DNA from: Spongiibacter tropicus DSM 19543
GTDB lineage: Bacteria; Pseudomonadota; Gammaproteobacteria; Pseudomonadales; Spongiibacteraceae
DNA: 64,000 nucleotides
Direction: 5' to 3'
Assembly: GCF_000420325.1 (NCBI RefSeq)
Contig: NZ_ATUS01000002.1
Span: 248,001-312,000 of the forward strand
Notes under the pieces: generated by a model
What the model was told of the DNA's origin: nothing
The model's input: the letters and a program-made list of their open reading frames with translations, nothing else
Databases searched by the model: none
In this document: piece by piece, positions 39,302-54,241 of the stretch
How the letters are laid out: every line of letters starts with the position of its first letter
How positions within the stretch are numbered: the first letter of the stretch is position 1
Program-made: the position numbers and the translations under genes

Positions 39302-39752
39302 CCTGACTCTGGAACTCGACCTGCAAATTGCCTGCGACCCGGCACCGGGCTTACCTTCGCAGGCGCAGCTACAAAGCTGGGCAGAAGCCGCGTTACGGGG
39401 ACGTCGCAACGACGCGGAACTCAGCATCCGCCTGGTGGATGAGGCCGAGAGTCAGACCCTGAACCGCAACTACCGCGGCAAGGACAAGCCCACCAACGTA
39501 TTGTCATTTCCCGCCGACCTGCCTCCCGAACTGGAATTGCCCCTGCTGGGCGACTTGGTCGTATGTCGGCAAGTCGTTGAGCGCGAGGCCGAGGAACAGC
39601 ACAAGGCGCCTCACGACCACTGGGCGCATATGATAATTCACGGTACACTCCACCTGCTCGGTTTTGACCATATTGATGATGGCGAGGCCGAGGTCATGGA
39701 AGCGCTGGAGATTGCCCTGCTCGGGCAGCTCGGCATAGACAATCCCTATTGA
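39285..39752 (+). CDS. ybeY: Endoribonuclease YbeY
   Basis: 155 residues from the ATG at 39285 inside the ybeZ 3' end. Zinc endoribonuclease for 16S rRNA maturation and ribosome quality control. The metal site [11 protein letters not shown] (near 120-130) is complete, and [17 protein letters not shown] is the family substrate-loop signature. Confidence 0.97.
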   Translation: MPPSADLTLELDLQIACDPAPGLPSQAQLQSWAEAALRGRRNDAELSIRLVDEAESQTLNRNYRGKDKPTNVLSFPADLPPELELPLLGDLVVCRQVVEREAEEQHKAPHDHWAHMIIHGTLHLLGFDHIDDGEAEVMEALEIALLGQLGIDNPY

Positions 39753-39792
39753 TCCGGCACGACCGCCACATGCGAGGACAGCACACAAAATC

Positions 39793-40644
39793 ATGAGCGA
39801 AGACCGATCTAGCAGCGATCCGGGTGATAAATCCTGGATCGAAAAAATTGCCCATGCTTTTTCCTCAGAACCGAAAACCCGTGAAGACCTGCTTGAACTT
39901 CTCGCAGTAGCCCGTCAGAACGAAGTGATCGACGACGATGCCACCAGCATCGTAGAAGGTGCCATGCATATCAGCGAAATGCAGGCCCGTGAGATCATGA
40001 TCCCTCGTCCCCAAATGGTGGTACTCAAGGCCGATCAGCCATTGAGCGAACTGCTGCCGGTCATTATTGAAACGGGCCACTCCCGCTACCCGGTTATTGG
40101 CGACAGCCTCGACGAGGTATTGGGGATTCTGCTGTCCAAGGACTTGCTGCCACTGCTGTGGAAAACCGGCAACACCGACGACATCGACCTGCGCGCCATT
40201 CTGCGCCCGGCCACTCTGGTTCCGGAAAGCAAACGCCTGAATGTGCTGCTGCGGGACTTCCGCGAAAAACGCAACCATATGGCCGTCGTGATTGACGAAT
40301 ACGGCGGCGCCGCCGGGCTGATCACCATTGAAGATATCCTCGAGCAAATCGTCGGCGACATCGAAGATGAGTACGATGAAGAAGACGATCTGCCCATTCG
40401 CAAGATCGCCGACAACGACTATGTCGTCAAAGCGCTCACCCCCATCGAAGACTTTAACGAGCACTTCGGGGCGGCGCTGAATCACGACGAGTTCGATACT
40501 ATCGGCGGCCTGCTGCTACAGTCTTTCGGACACCTGCCCAGCCGCAACGAAGTGGCACAACTGGACCGCTTTGAGTTCAAGGTCGTCAATGCCGACCACC
40601 GGCAGATTCACCTGCTGCGCATGCGACAACTGCCGGAAAGCTAA
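39793..40644 (+). CDS. corC: CBS-domain transporter-associated protein CorC/YbeX
   Basis: 283 residues. Two CBS domains (about 65-185; REIMIPRPQMVVLKADQPL and SRYPVIGDSLDEVLGIL, then the DEYGGAAGLITIEDILEQIVG signature) and a C-terminal CorC/HlyC domain (about 200-280; DYVVKALTPIEDFNEHFG). No membrane segment. YbeX is linked to Mg/Co homeostasis and ribosome metabolism. Normally lnt follows directly; here a glutamate-synthase-like gene is inserted. Confidence 0.95.
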   Translation: MSEDRSSSDPGDKSWIEKIAHAFSSEPKTREDLLELLAVARQNEVIDDDATSIVEGAMHISEMQAREIMIPRPQMVVLKADQPLSELLPVIIETGHSRYPVIGDSLDEVLGILLSKDLLPLLWKTGNTDDIDLRAILRPATLVPESKRLNVLLRDFREKRNHMAVVIDEYGGAAGLITIEDILEQIVGDIEDEYDEEDDLPIRKIADNDYVVKALTPIEDFNEHFGAALNHDEFDTIGGLLLQSFGHLPSRNEVAQLDRFEFKVVNADHRQIHLLRMRQLPES

Positions 40645-40648
40645 AAAC

Positions 40649-40679
40649 TTGAACTCCCCTCACCGCCAAGGTCTACAAT
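40649..40679 (+). promoter_or_regulatory. Predicted promoter of the FMN glutamate-synthase-like gene
   Basis: TTGAAC (40649-40654, four of six) and TACAAT (40674-40679, five of six) with a long 19-bp spacer. Start would be near 40686, downstream of the left arm of the ribosome-site-sequestering repeat. Confidence 0.4.
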
Positions 40680-40707
40680 GGGCGGATAGGCAACGTCGAG
40701 GGGAGTT
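40652..40707 (+). promoter_or_regulatory. Inverted repeat masking the ribosome binding site
   Basis: AACTCCCCTC (40652-40661) is exactly complementary to GAGGGGAGTT (40698-40707), which contains the ribosome binding site 2-3 nt before the ATG at 40710. A nested 5-bp stem CCGCC/GGCGG (40663-40667 with 40681-40685) supports the fold. Transcripts reading through from corC would form it; transcripts from the local promoter would lack the left arm. Confidence 0.5.
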
Positions 40708-40709
40708 TT

Positions 40710-42311
40710 ATGTCTGCCAGCAGCACGCTCGAAGCACTGAATAATCTGGCCCACAGCATCATCAGTTACAGCGCTCTGCTACTGGTCTTTGTGGTGGGTG
40801 TAGGCCTGCTCTACCTCGTGTGGCTGTACTATCGCGATGTCACGCAAACCCAGCACGCCATTCGCCGTAACTACCCACTGATCGGCCGCTTTCGCTACCT
40901 GTTCGAGCATCTCGGCGAATTCTTCCGCCAGTATTTTTTCGCCATGGACCGCGAGGAACTGCCGTTTAACCGCGCCCAGCGTTCCTGGGTGTATCGAGCG
41001 GCCAAAAATCTCGACAACACCATTGCCTTCGGCTCGACACGATCCTTGAACCACCCCAACGAAGTCCTGTTTATGAACTGCCTGTTCCCGACCTTGAGTC
41101 AGGACGCGGCCCCCACCCACAGCGTGTGTATCGGCGAGGGCTTCTGCGATAAGCCGTTTGCCAGCTCCGCCATTTTCAATATCTCTGGCATGAGCTTTGG
41201 CGCCATATCCAAACCGGCCATTCGTGCGTTGGCGGCAGGCGCCAAAGAAGCGGGCATTTGGATGAATACCGGTGAAGGTGGGTTGTCCCCTTACCACCTG
41301 GAAGCGGGCTGCGACATCGTTTTTCAGATAGGTACCGCCAAGTACGGCGTGCGCGATGACCACGGTCACATCAGCGAGGAGCGACTGCGCGATATCGCCG
41401 CCCACCCGCAGGTGCGCATGTTCGAGCTTAAACTCAGCCAGGGCGCCAAACCCGGTAAAGGCGGCATTTTGCCCGGCGGCAAAGTCACCGAAGAAGTATC
41501 GAAAATTCGCGGCATTCCGGTTGGACAGGATTCGATCAGCCCCAATGGGCACCCCGATATTCGCAGCGTTGACGAGCTGCTCGATAACCTGATGCGGATA
41601 CGGCGAATTACGGGAAAACCGGTCGGTTTTAAAATGGTGCTGGGCTTCAGCGAATGGCTGGATGAGCTGGGCGAGGCGGTCCACCGCCGCGGTTTGGAGT
41701 ACGCGCCGGACTTCATCACCATCGACAGCGCTGACGGCGGCACCGGCGCCGCGCCGCAAAGCCTGATGGATTACGTCGGCCTGCCACTGCGCCGCAGCCT
41801 GCCACTGGTGGTCGACAAACTGAATGAATACCACCTGCGAGAGCGCGTTAAGGTGATCGCCTCCGGCAAAATGATCAACCCCGCCGAAGCCGCCTGGGCG
41901 CTGTGTGTCGGGGCCGATTTTATTGTCAGCGCGCGCGGCTTTATGTTCGCGCTCGGCTGCATTCAAGCGCTGCAGTGCAACAAAAACACCTGCCCCACCG
42001 GCATCACCACGCACAATCCGGAGCTTCAGCGCGGCCTGGTCCCCGAAGACAAAGCCAAGCGAGTGGCCAACTACGCGAAGAACCTGATGCATGAAGTCGG
42101 CGTGATTGCCCACTCCTGCGGCGTACGAGAAGCTCGCTCTCTGCAACGCAAACATGTCTACTTGATCGATGAGCGCGGCGTACCGGAGCCGCTCAGCGAC
42201 CGCTACCCAGATAAAACACCGCGACCGGAGTACCTGATCGCCACCGACAGTGTCCCAGTGCCACGGACAGCCCCCAAGGAAGCCCGCCTGAACGAACCCG
42301 CCGAGGAATAG
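40710..42311 (+). CDS. Membrane-anchored FMN-binding glutamate-synthase-family protein
   Basis: 533 residues. One N-terminal membrane helix (about 18-40, SALLLVFVVGVGLLYLVWLY) is followed by a glutamate synthase alpha-subunit central/FMN domain. Signatures are ISGMSFGAISKPAIRALAAG (near 157-176), GEGGLSPYH, ITIDSADGGTGAAPQSLMD (near 335-353), and a Cys pattern C-x5-C-x4-C (CIQALQCNKNTCPTG, near 415) that ligates a 3Fe-4S cluster in glutamate synthase. The glutaminase domain is missing. Such single-subunit proteins are common, but their reaction is not settled; an FMN-dependent amine or glutamate redox role is inferred. Inserted between corC and lnt. Confidence 0.88.
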   Translation: MSASSTLEALNNLAHSIISYSALLLVFVVGVGLLYLVWLYYRDVTQTQHAIRRNYPLIGRFRYLFEHLGEFFRQYFFAMDREELPFNRAQRSWVYRAAKNLDNTIAFGSTRSLNHPNEVLFMNCLFPTLSQDAAPTHSVCIGEGFCDKPFASSAIFNISGMSFGAISKPAIRALAAGAKEAGIWMNTGEGGLSPYHLEAGCDIVFQIGTAKYGVRDDHGHISEERLRDIAAHPQVRMFELKLSQGAKPGKGGILPGGKVTEEVSKIRGIPVGQDSISPNGHPDIRSVDELLDNLMRIRRITGKPVGFKMVLGFSEWLDELGEAVHRRGLEYAPDFITIDSADGGTGAAPQSLMDYVGLPLRRSLPLVVDKLNEYHLRERVKVIASGKMINPAEAAWALCVGADFIVSARGFMFALGCIQALQCNKNTCPTGITTHNPELQRGLVPEDKAKRVANYAKNLMHEVGVIAHSCGVREARSLQRKHVYLIDERGVPEPLSDRYPDKTPRPEYLIATDSVPVPRTAPKEARLNEPAEE

Positions 42312-42408
42312 TCTGCTAATGCGCGCTGGCAGCCGTCACAGCGCGCCGTTACACTAGCGCGCAGTCGCAGCACAGCGATCCTTGCTGACCACTCGGAGCC
42401 ACAACAGG

Positions 42409-46920
<4,512 letters not shown>

Positions 46921-46937
<17 letters not shown>

Positions 46938-47937
46938 GCAACTTGAGGGGCAACTCGCCAAGGGCTTGCTGCCCGTCTACCTGCTCTCGGGTGACGAACT
47001 GCTGATTCAACAGGAATGCGCCGACACCATTCGCCAGCACTGCCGTGACCAGAACATCCTTGAACGCGATGTGCTGGAAGCCGAACGCGGTTTTGACTGG
47101 AACGCCCTGCTTGAGGCGGGACAGTCGATGTCGCTGTTCGCCGATCGCAAACTCATCGAATTACGACTTGGCGGCGCCCGCATGGATCAGAAAAGCTCCG
47201 CGGCACTGCAACAGTATCTGGAGCAGGCAGACGGCAGCAATATTCTGCTGATTAGTTGCGGCCGTCTCGACAGCCGCAGTATGAGTGCCAAATGGGTCAA
47301 AGCCATCGACAAACTCGGCGCAGTGATGCAAATCTGGCCGATAGAGCGTCGTCAGCTTGGCCCGTGGATCGCCCAGCGCCTGCGCGACCGCGGCATGCAG
47401 GCCGACCGCGAGGTGGCCGAATTGCTTGCCGACCGCGTTGAAGGCAACCTGCTGGCTGCCGCTCAGGAAATTGAAAAGCTGCATGTGCTGATCGGCGACA
47501 AACCGCTGAGTACCGAGGTGGTCGCCGCCGCTGTCGCCAGCAGCGCCCGCTACGACATTTTCAAACTGATCGACGCCGCACTGGCGGGCAATGCCGGTCA
47601 CGCCCTGCAAATGTACAACGGCCTGGTCGCCGAGGGCAGCGAGGAAATTCCCATGCTGGGCGCGATCAGCCGCGAGCTGCGCAACCTCTACCAGTGTGCG
47701 GTAGCAATCGAACAGGGAAACGGCATTGAACGGGTGCTCGACAACGCCCGGGTATGGGACAAGCGCAAAGGCCTGTACAAACGCTGCTTAAGCCAGCACA
47801 GCGCCGACTCGCTGGGACAGCTGCTGCAACTGGCCGGGCGGCTGGATGCCGCACAGAAAGGTCAGAGTGATGAATCGCCGCGCCTGTTGTTCACCGAAAT
47901 CATTGCCGGCCTGGCGGCCACGCCCATTATCGCCTGA
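46921..47937 (+). CDS. holA: DNA polymerase III delta subunit
   Basis: 338 residues. Delta subunit of the clamp loader that opens the beta clamp. The N-terminus LRPEQLEGQLAKGLLPVYLLSGDELLIQQE is typical, and the AAA-like core and C-terminal helical domain (RYDIFKLIDAALAGNAGHAL, GAISRELRNLYQCAVAIEQG) are complete. No Walker A motif, as expected for delta. Starts 17 bp before the lptE stop. Confidence 0.97.
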
Positions 47938-47984
47938 AGCGGCCCGCTTTCACGGGCGATACAGAAAATCGAAATGCGTCCTCA

Positions 47985-48007
47985 CGCCCGCCATTGGATG
48001 GCGGGCG
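47985..48007. terminator. Hairpin between convergent holA and the PepSY-like gene
   Basis: Perfect 8-bp stem CGCCCGCC/GGCGGGCG with a 7-nt loop, preceded by a shorter stem GCCCG/CGGGC at 47942-47957. No clear T-run on either strand, so termination would be weak. Confidence 0.4.
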
Positions 48008-48034
48008 GTCAGTGATTCGCTAAGAAGAAGCAAC

Positions 48035-48301
48035 TTAGTGATCGGGCCGGTCAGAGAGTACTTCGAGGGTTTCCGCGTGCACCTTCAGCTCGCGCTCCTC
48101 GCTGCCTTTGTAGGCCTCAACTTCCCAAACACCATTGTCCATCGACACTTCCGAAAGCGTGTAGCCCTTCGCTTCTATCGCTTTGGCGACCTCGGAAAGC
48201 GGTTTGGCATTCTTCGGAGGCAGATCCGCACTGGCCCAAGACGCTGCCAACACGGTCACCACGGCGGCAATACTCACCTTCATTGCTTTCACTGTATGCA
48301 T
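48035..48301 (-). CDS. Small exported PepSY-like protein
   Basis: 88 residues from the ATG at 48301, which has GAGGA 4 nt upstream. A signal peptide ending in S-W-A-S-A/D (near 26) is followed by a single PepSY-like domain: PLSEVAKAIEAKGYTLSEVSMDNGVWEVEAY, interrupted here as LSEVAKAIEAKGYTL and VWEVEAYKGSEERELKVHAE, ending in VLSDRPDH. Such single-domain periplasmic proteins are common beside two-component systems, but none is directly adjacent here. Function unknown. Confidence 0.82.
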   Translation of the reverse strand: MHTVKAMKVSIAAVVTVLAASWASADLPPKNAKPLSEVAKAIEAKGYTLSEVSMDNGVWEVEAYKGSEERELKVHAETLEVLSDRPDH

Positions 48302-48412
48302 AGTTCCTCCTCGCCACCCTATGAGTGCGTCACTATGGGCGGCAACTGTGAATGGTAAGGCTATGACGATTTCCTTGTGGCGAAGTTTCCCTGACCTCGA
48401 CCAAAGTCTAAA

Positions 48413-48443
48413 ACGAAAAAAGCGAGCCTGAAGGCTCGCTTTC
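48413..48443 (-). terminator. Intrinsic terminator of the ELWxxDGT lipoprotein gene
   Basis: On the minus strand an 8-bp stem AGCGAGCC/GGCTCGCT with a 4-nt loop is followed by a run of T residues. It lies about 105 bp after the stop at 48548. Confidence 0.82.
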
Positions 48444-48547
48444 CCTGGCAACGATCAAACAGTTGCATCCTTGCTGGCATCCCTGCCATTTGCAGTCCTT
48501 GCTGGCGGCGCCTCCCTACCTGGCCACCACATCATCATTCAGGCGGC

Positions 48548-50134
48548 TCAGGGGCTGCGATAGACTTGATTGGGAAGCTCCATAAGCTTCACGGTGCCCT
48601 CGGCCGTGCCATCGCTGATATAGGCATGGAGCTTGGGAGTGGGCGAATTGTCGTAGGCGGAGAACAGCAGCTTGCCCGCTACCTCGCCGCTTACCAGTGC
48701 CACGTCTGCATAGCGTGTCAGCAAGGAGCGCGGCGATGAGGAGATAGTATCGCCACTGGTCAGGTCGTTGGTTTCCAGCGCAAACACAGTACCCTCTGGC
48801 GTACCGTCAGTTTTCCACAGCTCATCACCCGCAGGCTGGCCGGCGATAATCGTCTCGGCTACAAAGTAAATGGTGCCGTCCACTTCGGTGAACAACTCGC
48901 CAAACTGCGTCCGGGATTTCACGCCAACATAGGTCGTCATGGTGTCGCCCGGGTGCATATTCTTGAAGCTGAACTCACCGTCCTCCAGCGTGGTGCGATA
49001 CACATTGTTGCTGGTCACTATGAACAAACCCAGCGAAGTGGAGTAAAAATTCGAGGTAAACAGCTCCTCGGGGAAGTCACCACTCTCATGCAGTGTGGTG
49101 CCGTCATAGGCATAGACATGGCGGGTGAAGTTAGCGGCATTGATCCTGCGGTCAGCATAGAAGTACAGCGTATCGCCCACCACCGTTAAATTCTGAACGA
49201 AGGTCACATCCTCACCCAGCTCGCGGCGCACATCACTGCCGTCTTCCGCCACGCTGTACAGTAGCAACGAGCTTTGGTTGTTGGGGTCATTGTTGGCCAA
49301 AAAGAACAGCCGCCCGGCAAAGCTGGTCAGGCTATGCGGCTGAATATTCGTGGGGTAGTAATCGCCGTCTGCCAGCACATAGGGCGTATTTGCTGGCGCT
49401 TCAGCGCGCTGCACCGCCAGCGATTCGGTCGGTTGCTTTACGGCCACACCACCAACCGGCTCACCTTCAACAAACACCAGCTGCGTACCTTCCTGGCTGC
49501 CATCGCTCACATACAGCGCAGGAACATTACGGCTATCTGATGTTACCCCTCGGCCAAGGATAAAGATTGAGTTGCCGACCGTTTGCATGCCTTGAATGTT
49601 TATTGAGGCCACGCCACCCACATCAATCTCTGTCAGCGTTTCCGCGTCGAGATCGTAAACAAAAAACTCCCGAGCGGAGCCCGTTGTACCCGCGCTGAAC
49701 GCCAGCTTGCCATCCATCCACTGCAAATCCAGCGGACCGCTACTGCCTTCGATATCCACCAGCACTGATGTGCCGGCCTCGGTGCCGTCACTGACCCGCA
49801 GCTCACGCCCCTCGTTGGGGGATTGGGCACTAAAATAGAACTTTCCATCATCAAAAAGTATCGGGTTTCGGCCGTTAAATTGTTGTATAGCCGGCTGCCC
49901 TTCATTGAAGTCCTTCAGCAAGCCCGTGCCCTCAGCGCTGCCATCGGTGGTGTACATATCAAATAAGCTGCGATTAGAGGCGCTAACCACTGGAAAGATC
50001 AGGCGCTCCACGCTGCCCGGCGTGCCCTCCGGCACACTGGTCGTGCCGCCACCACCGCCGCTCCCGCCGCCACAGGCGGCCAAAGTCAGTATCGCGGCTG
50101 ACAATGCCGCCCGTGAAAAACCTTTGTAAGTCAT
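48548..50134 (-). CDS. ELWxxDGT-repeat lipoprotein
   Basis: 528 residues. The lipoprotein signal ends with the lipobox LAAC (Cys near 21), then a poly-Gly linker. The body holds repeats of the pattern ELWxxDGTxxGT: MYTTDGSAEGT, ELRVSDGTEAGTS, LYVSDGSQEGTQ, ELWKTDGTPEGT and AYISDGTAEGT, spaced 50-130 residues apart. This pattern is expected to form beta-propeller-like blades. It is probably on the outer membrane surface; no catalytic motif is seen. It is divergent from a hybrid histidine kinase gene and carries its own terminator. Confidence 0.85.
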   Translation of the reverse strand: MTYKGFSRAALSAAILTLAACGGGSGGGGGTTSVPEGTPGSVERLIFPVVSASNRSLFDMYTTDGSAEGTGLLKDFNEGQPAIQQFNGRNPILFDDGKFYFSAQSPNEGRELRVSDGTEAGTSVLVDIEGSSGPLDLQWMDGKLAFSAGTTGSAREFFVYDLDAETLTEIDVGGVASINIQGMQTVGNSIFILGRGVTSDSRNVPALYVSDGSQEGTQLVFVEGEPVGGVAVKQPTESLAVQRAEAPANTPYVLADGDYYPTNIQPHSLTSFAGRLFFLANNDPNNQSSLLLYSVAEDGSDVRRELGEDVTFVQNLTVVGDTLYFYADRRINAANFTRHVYAYDGTTLHESGDFPEELFTSNFYSTSLGLFIVTSNNVYRTTLEDGEFSFKNMHPGDTMTTYVGVKSRTQFGELFTEVDGTIYFVAETIIAGQPAGDELWKTDGTPEGTVFALETNDLTSGDTISSSPRSLLTRYADVALVSGEVAGKLLFSAYDNSPTPKLHAYISDGTAEGTVKLMELPNQVYRSP

Positions 50135-50303
50135 CGCTCGTCCCTACCTCTATACAGTCATTTGCCTGCGCATATTTGTGGGACTAAATTTAATCAGGAC
50201 AGCAAATTTAAAACTTCACTCTGATGGGCGAAGTCAGGAGAATAGCGAACGCGGTACAACGTGTTATCGAGTTTCTTCGCCACCGAGACCAAGCTCCTAC
50301 CTC

Positions 50304-52022
50304 ATGACTGCTAACGGCAACAGCGTGCTGCAAAGCCGCATTACTCAGGAACGCCACAATCTTTTTATGGCCGAGGTGGGGTCGCGCATGGTCGTATCCG
50401 CGGCGATTGCGCTCGCGGTACTACTGCCGTTCTATCCCGCATTGAGCAAGACCCAAATAGCCCTCTGGTCAGGCTATATCCTGAGTATTTCCACCGTCAG
50501 CCTGCTGACAGTGGCGTATTACAACCGGCACCGCCAGCGCGAGAGCCAGCTCACCGTAAAATGGCATGCCATCAATATCGCCATGGCGCTGTTGTGGAGC
50601 AGTCTGTGGTGTATGGCACCGTTCCTGTTTTTCACCCAGGCGAATACCGAGCAGATTCTCGTTTTCCTGCTCATCGTCACGCTTGTCAGTTCGACGCCCT
50701 CGGTTTCGATGGGGGTGTACCCGGATATTTTTCTCAGTTTTATCGGGCCGGTATTTCTGTCGTTAACGGTGTACCTGAACCACTACCATGGCGAGCAAGC
50801 CTGGCTGATCCGATTTATCCCGCTGATAACCCTGGCCTCGCTGAGCCTGTTCAGTCTCTACATCCATAAAGCACAGCTGAACAATATTCGCCTGCGTATT
50901 GAGGCCGAGCTGGCCCACCGCGACGCCGAACGGGCCAACCGCAGCAAAAATCGCTTCCTCGCCGCAATCAGTCACGACCTCCGCCAACCCCTGCAGGCTG
51001 CGACGCTCTATGCCTCGCTGATTCGCGATCAACACGACGAGGCCAGTCATCAGATCAGCCGCAAACTGCTGTCGGCTCTCCATTCCGGTAGCGAACTGCT
51101 TGACCAGTTGCTAATGCTGTCGCACCTGCAAAGCGGCAGCTTTACCGCGCACCCACGCGACTTCTGTCTCGACGACTGCGTGGATAAGTTGATAAACGAG
51201 AGCCTGCCCCAGGCCAGAGAGAAAGGACTTCGCTTACACAGTGATATCGAGCCTGGACTCCGGCTCTACGCGGACCCACTGCTGGTTACCCAGATTCTGC
51301 GTAACCTCCTGAGCAATGCGATCAAATATACCGAGCGCGGTGAAGTCCGCTTGAATGCCCGGCAACTGAATGGCCAGGTACAACTCTCGGTCACCGATAC
51401 CGGCATTGGCATTGACCCGCAGCGCCATGACGATGTTTTCGATGAATTTATACAAGTGGATAATGCGCATCGCGCGCTGGAGAATGGCTTGGGGCTGGGC
51501 TTATCGATTGTTAAACGTCTTTGCTCGCTGAGCGGAGCATCGCTGGAGCTTTCCTCACAGCTCGGCAGAGGTAGCTGTTTTCGCCTCAGCCTGCCGGCAG
51601 GTCGTCCCCTCTCAGCCGACCAGCAGGCTCCCGAACCCGAACTACCCGCGCATTGCACGCTGCGCATCGTGGTGGTGGATGACGATGTCCGTATTACCGA
51701 ATCGCTCTCAGAAGTACTGGTGGAATGGGGCGCCGATGTCTACGCCTACAACAGACTCAGCGACGCCTTCACGGACCTGTCACGGCGGGACACCATGATT
51801 CCCGACGTGATTCTCTGCGACGGGCAACTGGGTGAAGGACATACCGCCCTGCATGTCTTCCAGGCACTTGCCAAACTTTACAGCAAAGATATTCCACGGG
51901 TATTGCTGAGCGGCATGAGCGACGCCCGGCAAGCCAGCCTTATCGACGCCAATGCCACGCTGTTGAAGCCTATTGATGCCGACACCCTGAAGCGCACCCT
52001 TCTTGAGCTATCGGGTCGATAA
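50304..52022 (+). CDS. Hybrid sensor histidine kinase with C-terminal receiver
   Basis: 572 residues from the ATG at 50304; a GTG at 50178 would add 42 residues of no clear family resemblance. Six membrane helices (about 29-47, 52-72, 89-110, 117-134, 141-158, 171-188) form the sensor without a large periplasmic loop. The dimerisation box FLAAISHDLRQPLQ has the phospho-His at 224. The ATPase domain shows NLLSNAIKYTERGEV, VTDTGIGI and GLGLGLSIVKRL. A receiver domain (about 450-570) has the acidic pair VVDDDVR, phospho-Asp in LCDGQLGEG and Lys in LLKPID. It is convergent with a LuxR-type regulator that may be its partner. Confidence 0.92.
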   Translation: MTANGNSVLQSRITQERHNLFMAEVGSRMVVSAAIALAVLLPFYPALSKTQIALWSGYILSISTVSLLTVAYYNRHRQRESQLTVKWHAINIAMALLWSSLWCMAPFLFFTQANTEQILVFLLIVTLVSSTPSVSMGVYPDIFLSFIGPVFLSLTVYLNHYHGEQAWLIRFIPLITLASLSLFSLYIHKAQLNNIRLRIEAELAHRDAERANRSKNRFLAAISHDLRQPLQAATLYASLIRDQHDEASHQISRKLLSALHSGSELLDQLLMLSHLQSGSFTAHPRDFCLDDCVDKLINESLPQAREKGLRLHSDIEPGLRLYADPLLVTQILRNLLSNAIKYTERGEVRLNARQLNGQVQLSVTDTGIGIDPQRHDDVFDEFIQVDNAHRALENGLGLGLSIVKRLCSLSGASLELSSQLGRGSCFRLSLPAGRPLSADQQAPEPELPAHCTLRIVVVDDDVRITESLSEVLVEWGADVYAYNRLSDAFTDLSRRDTMIPDVILCDGQLGEGHTALHVFQALAKLYSKDIPRVLLSGMSDARQASLIDANATLLKPIDADTLKRTLLELSGR

Positions 52023-52037
52023 GCGATCTGTCTGGCC

Positions 52038-52649
52038 TCAAATCAGGCCGAGGCCGCGCGCCTTTTCCAAACACGCCGTGCGGTTGGGTACGTCCAGCTT
52101 GTCGAACAGCAGTCGCATATGCGTTTTAACGGTATTCAGGCTGATATCCAGTGAGCGCGCAATTTCCTTGTTGCTCTGCCCCTGCTGGAGCAGCGCCAGG
52201 ATGGCCGCCTGCTGACGGCTCAGCTTAAGCGGCAAAGGCGCAGCCTGCTCGGCCAGCAGGCGATAAGAATCGGAAAAAAATGGCTGGCCGGCCATCACCC
52301 CCGACACCGCTGCCACAAAGGTTTCCACTGCCTCCCCCTTGTCGACAAAGCCGTCGATATCCAGATACTGCGCCTTCTCTACGGTAGCGGCATCCAAGGC
52401 ACCGGAGCAGAGAATTACACGCAGCCGTTTCAGCGCGCTGCCGAGAATACGCAGCAGTGACAGCCCATCCAGTTCCGGCATCGCCACATCCACTATCAGC
52501 AGTTCTGCGGAGGCCAGCGCATCGCCAGCGGCCAGCAGCTGCTGAGGGGCACCGTACTGCGTCACCTTGCAGCCCGGAATCCGCGCCGCCAGTGTCAGCG
52601 CCAGCGCGTCGGCAAACAGCAGATGGTCATCGACGATTACAATGTTCAA
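52038..52649 (-). CDS. LuxR/NarL-type response regulator
   Basis: 203 residues. Receiver domain (about 1-118) with DDH at 7-9, phospho-Asp in LLIVDVAMPELDG (near 54), Ser in ILCSGAL and Lys in GFVDKGEA. The C-terminal helix-turn-helix (about 140-200) reads LSRQQAAILALLQQGQSNKEIA and LNTVKTHMRLLFDKLDVPNR. It regulates transcription. Its stop lies 15 bp from the convergent hybrid kinase, so the two are probably a pair; targets unknown. Confidence 0.93.
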   Translation of the reverse strand: MNIVIVDDHLLFADALALTLAARIPGCKVTQYGAPQQLLAAGDALASAELLIVDVAMPELDGLSLLRILGSALKRLRVILCSGALDAATVEKAQYLDIDGFVDKGEAVETFVAAVSGVMAGQPFFSDSYRLLAEQAAPLPLKLSRQQAAILALLQQGQSNKEIARSLDISLNTVKTHMRLLFDKLDVPNRTACLEKARGLGLI

Positions 52650-52774
52650 GCTTGAAGGTATTCAGTATTTAAAGTCATGCCATATTTTATCCTAAAACGC
52701 CGCAAACACCTCAGCGTTGCCGTCATAAAGCGTCGATAACATTCCCGCACCACTCAGCGAAGGCGTCATGAAAA

Positions 52775-52791
52775 AGCACAATATTGGTGCA
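52775..52791 (+). promoter_or_regulatory. Candidate NtrC site upstream of gdhA
   Basis: AGCACAATATTGGTGCA matches 15 of 17 positions of the enterobacterial NtrC consensus TGCACYAWWWTGGTGCA, with arms GCAC and GTGC at the right spacing. It lies about 88-104 bp before the gdhA ATG. GG-N10-GC spacing characteristic of sigma-54 promoters also occurs here (GG at 52786-52787, GC at 52798-52799). Confidence 0.5.
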
Positions 52792-52812
52792 GCACTTGCC
52801 GTTCTATGCTGA

Positions 52813-54228
<1,416 letters not shown>

Positions 54229-54241
54229 GCCACGGCAAGAA

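Noticed and set aside
40779-42155. A 458-codon open frame on the minus strand
   Set aside because: Antisense to the glutamate-synthase-like gene; no ribosome site or domain.
52768-52812. A 14-codon ORF with a fair ribosome site upstream of gdhA
   Set aside because: Too short to judge. It overlaps the NtrC-like site, has no regulatory codon run, and sits where promoter elements are more likely than a leader peptide.
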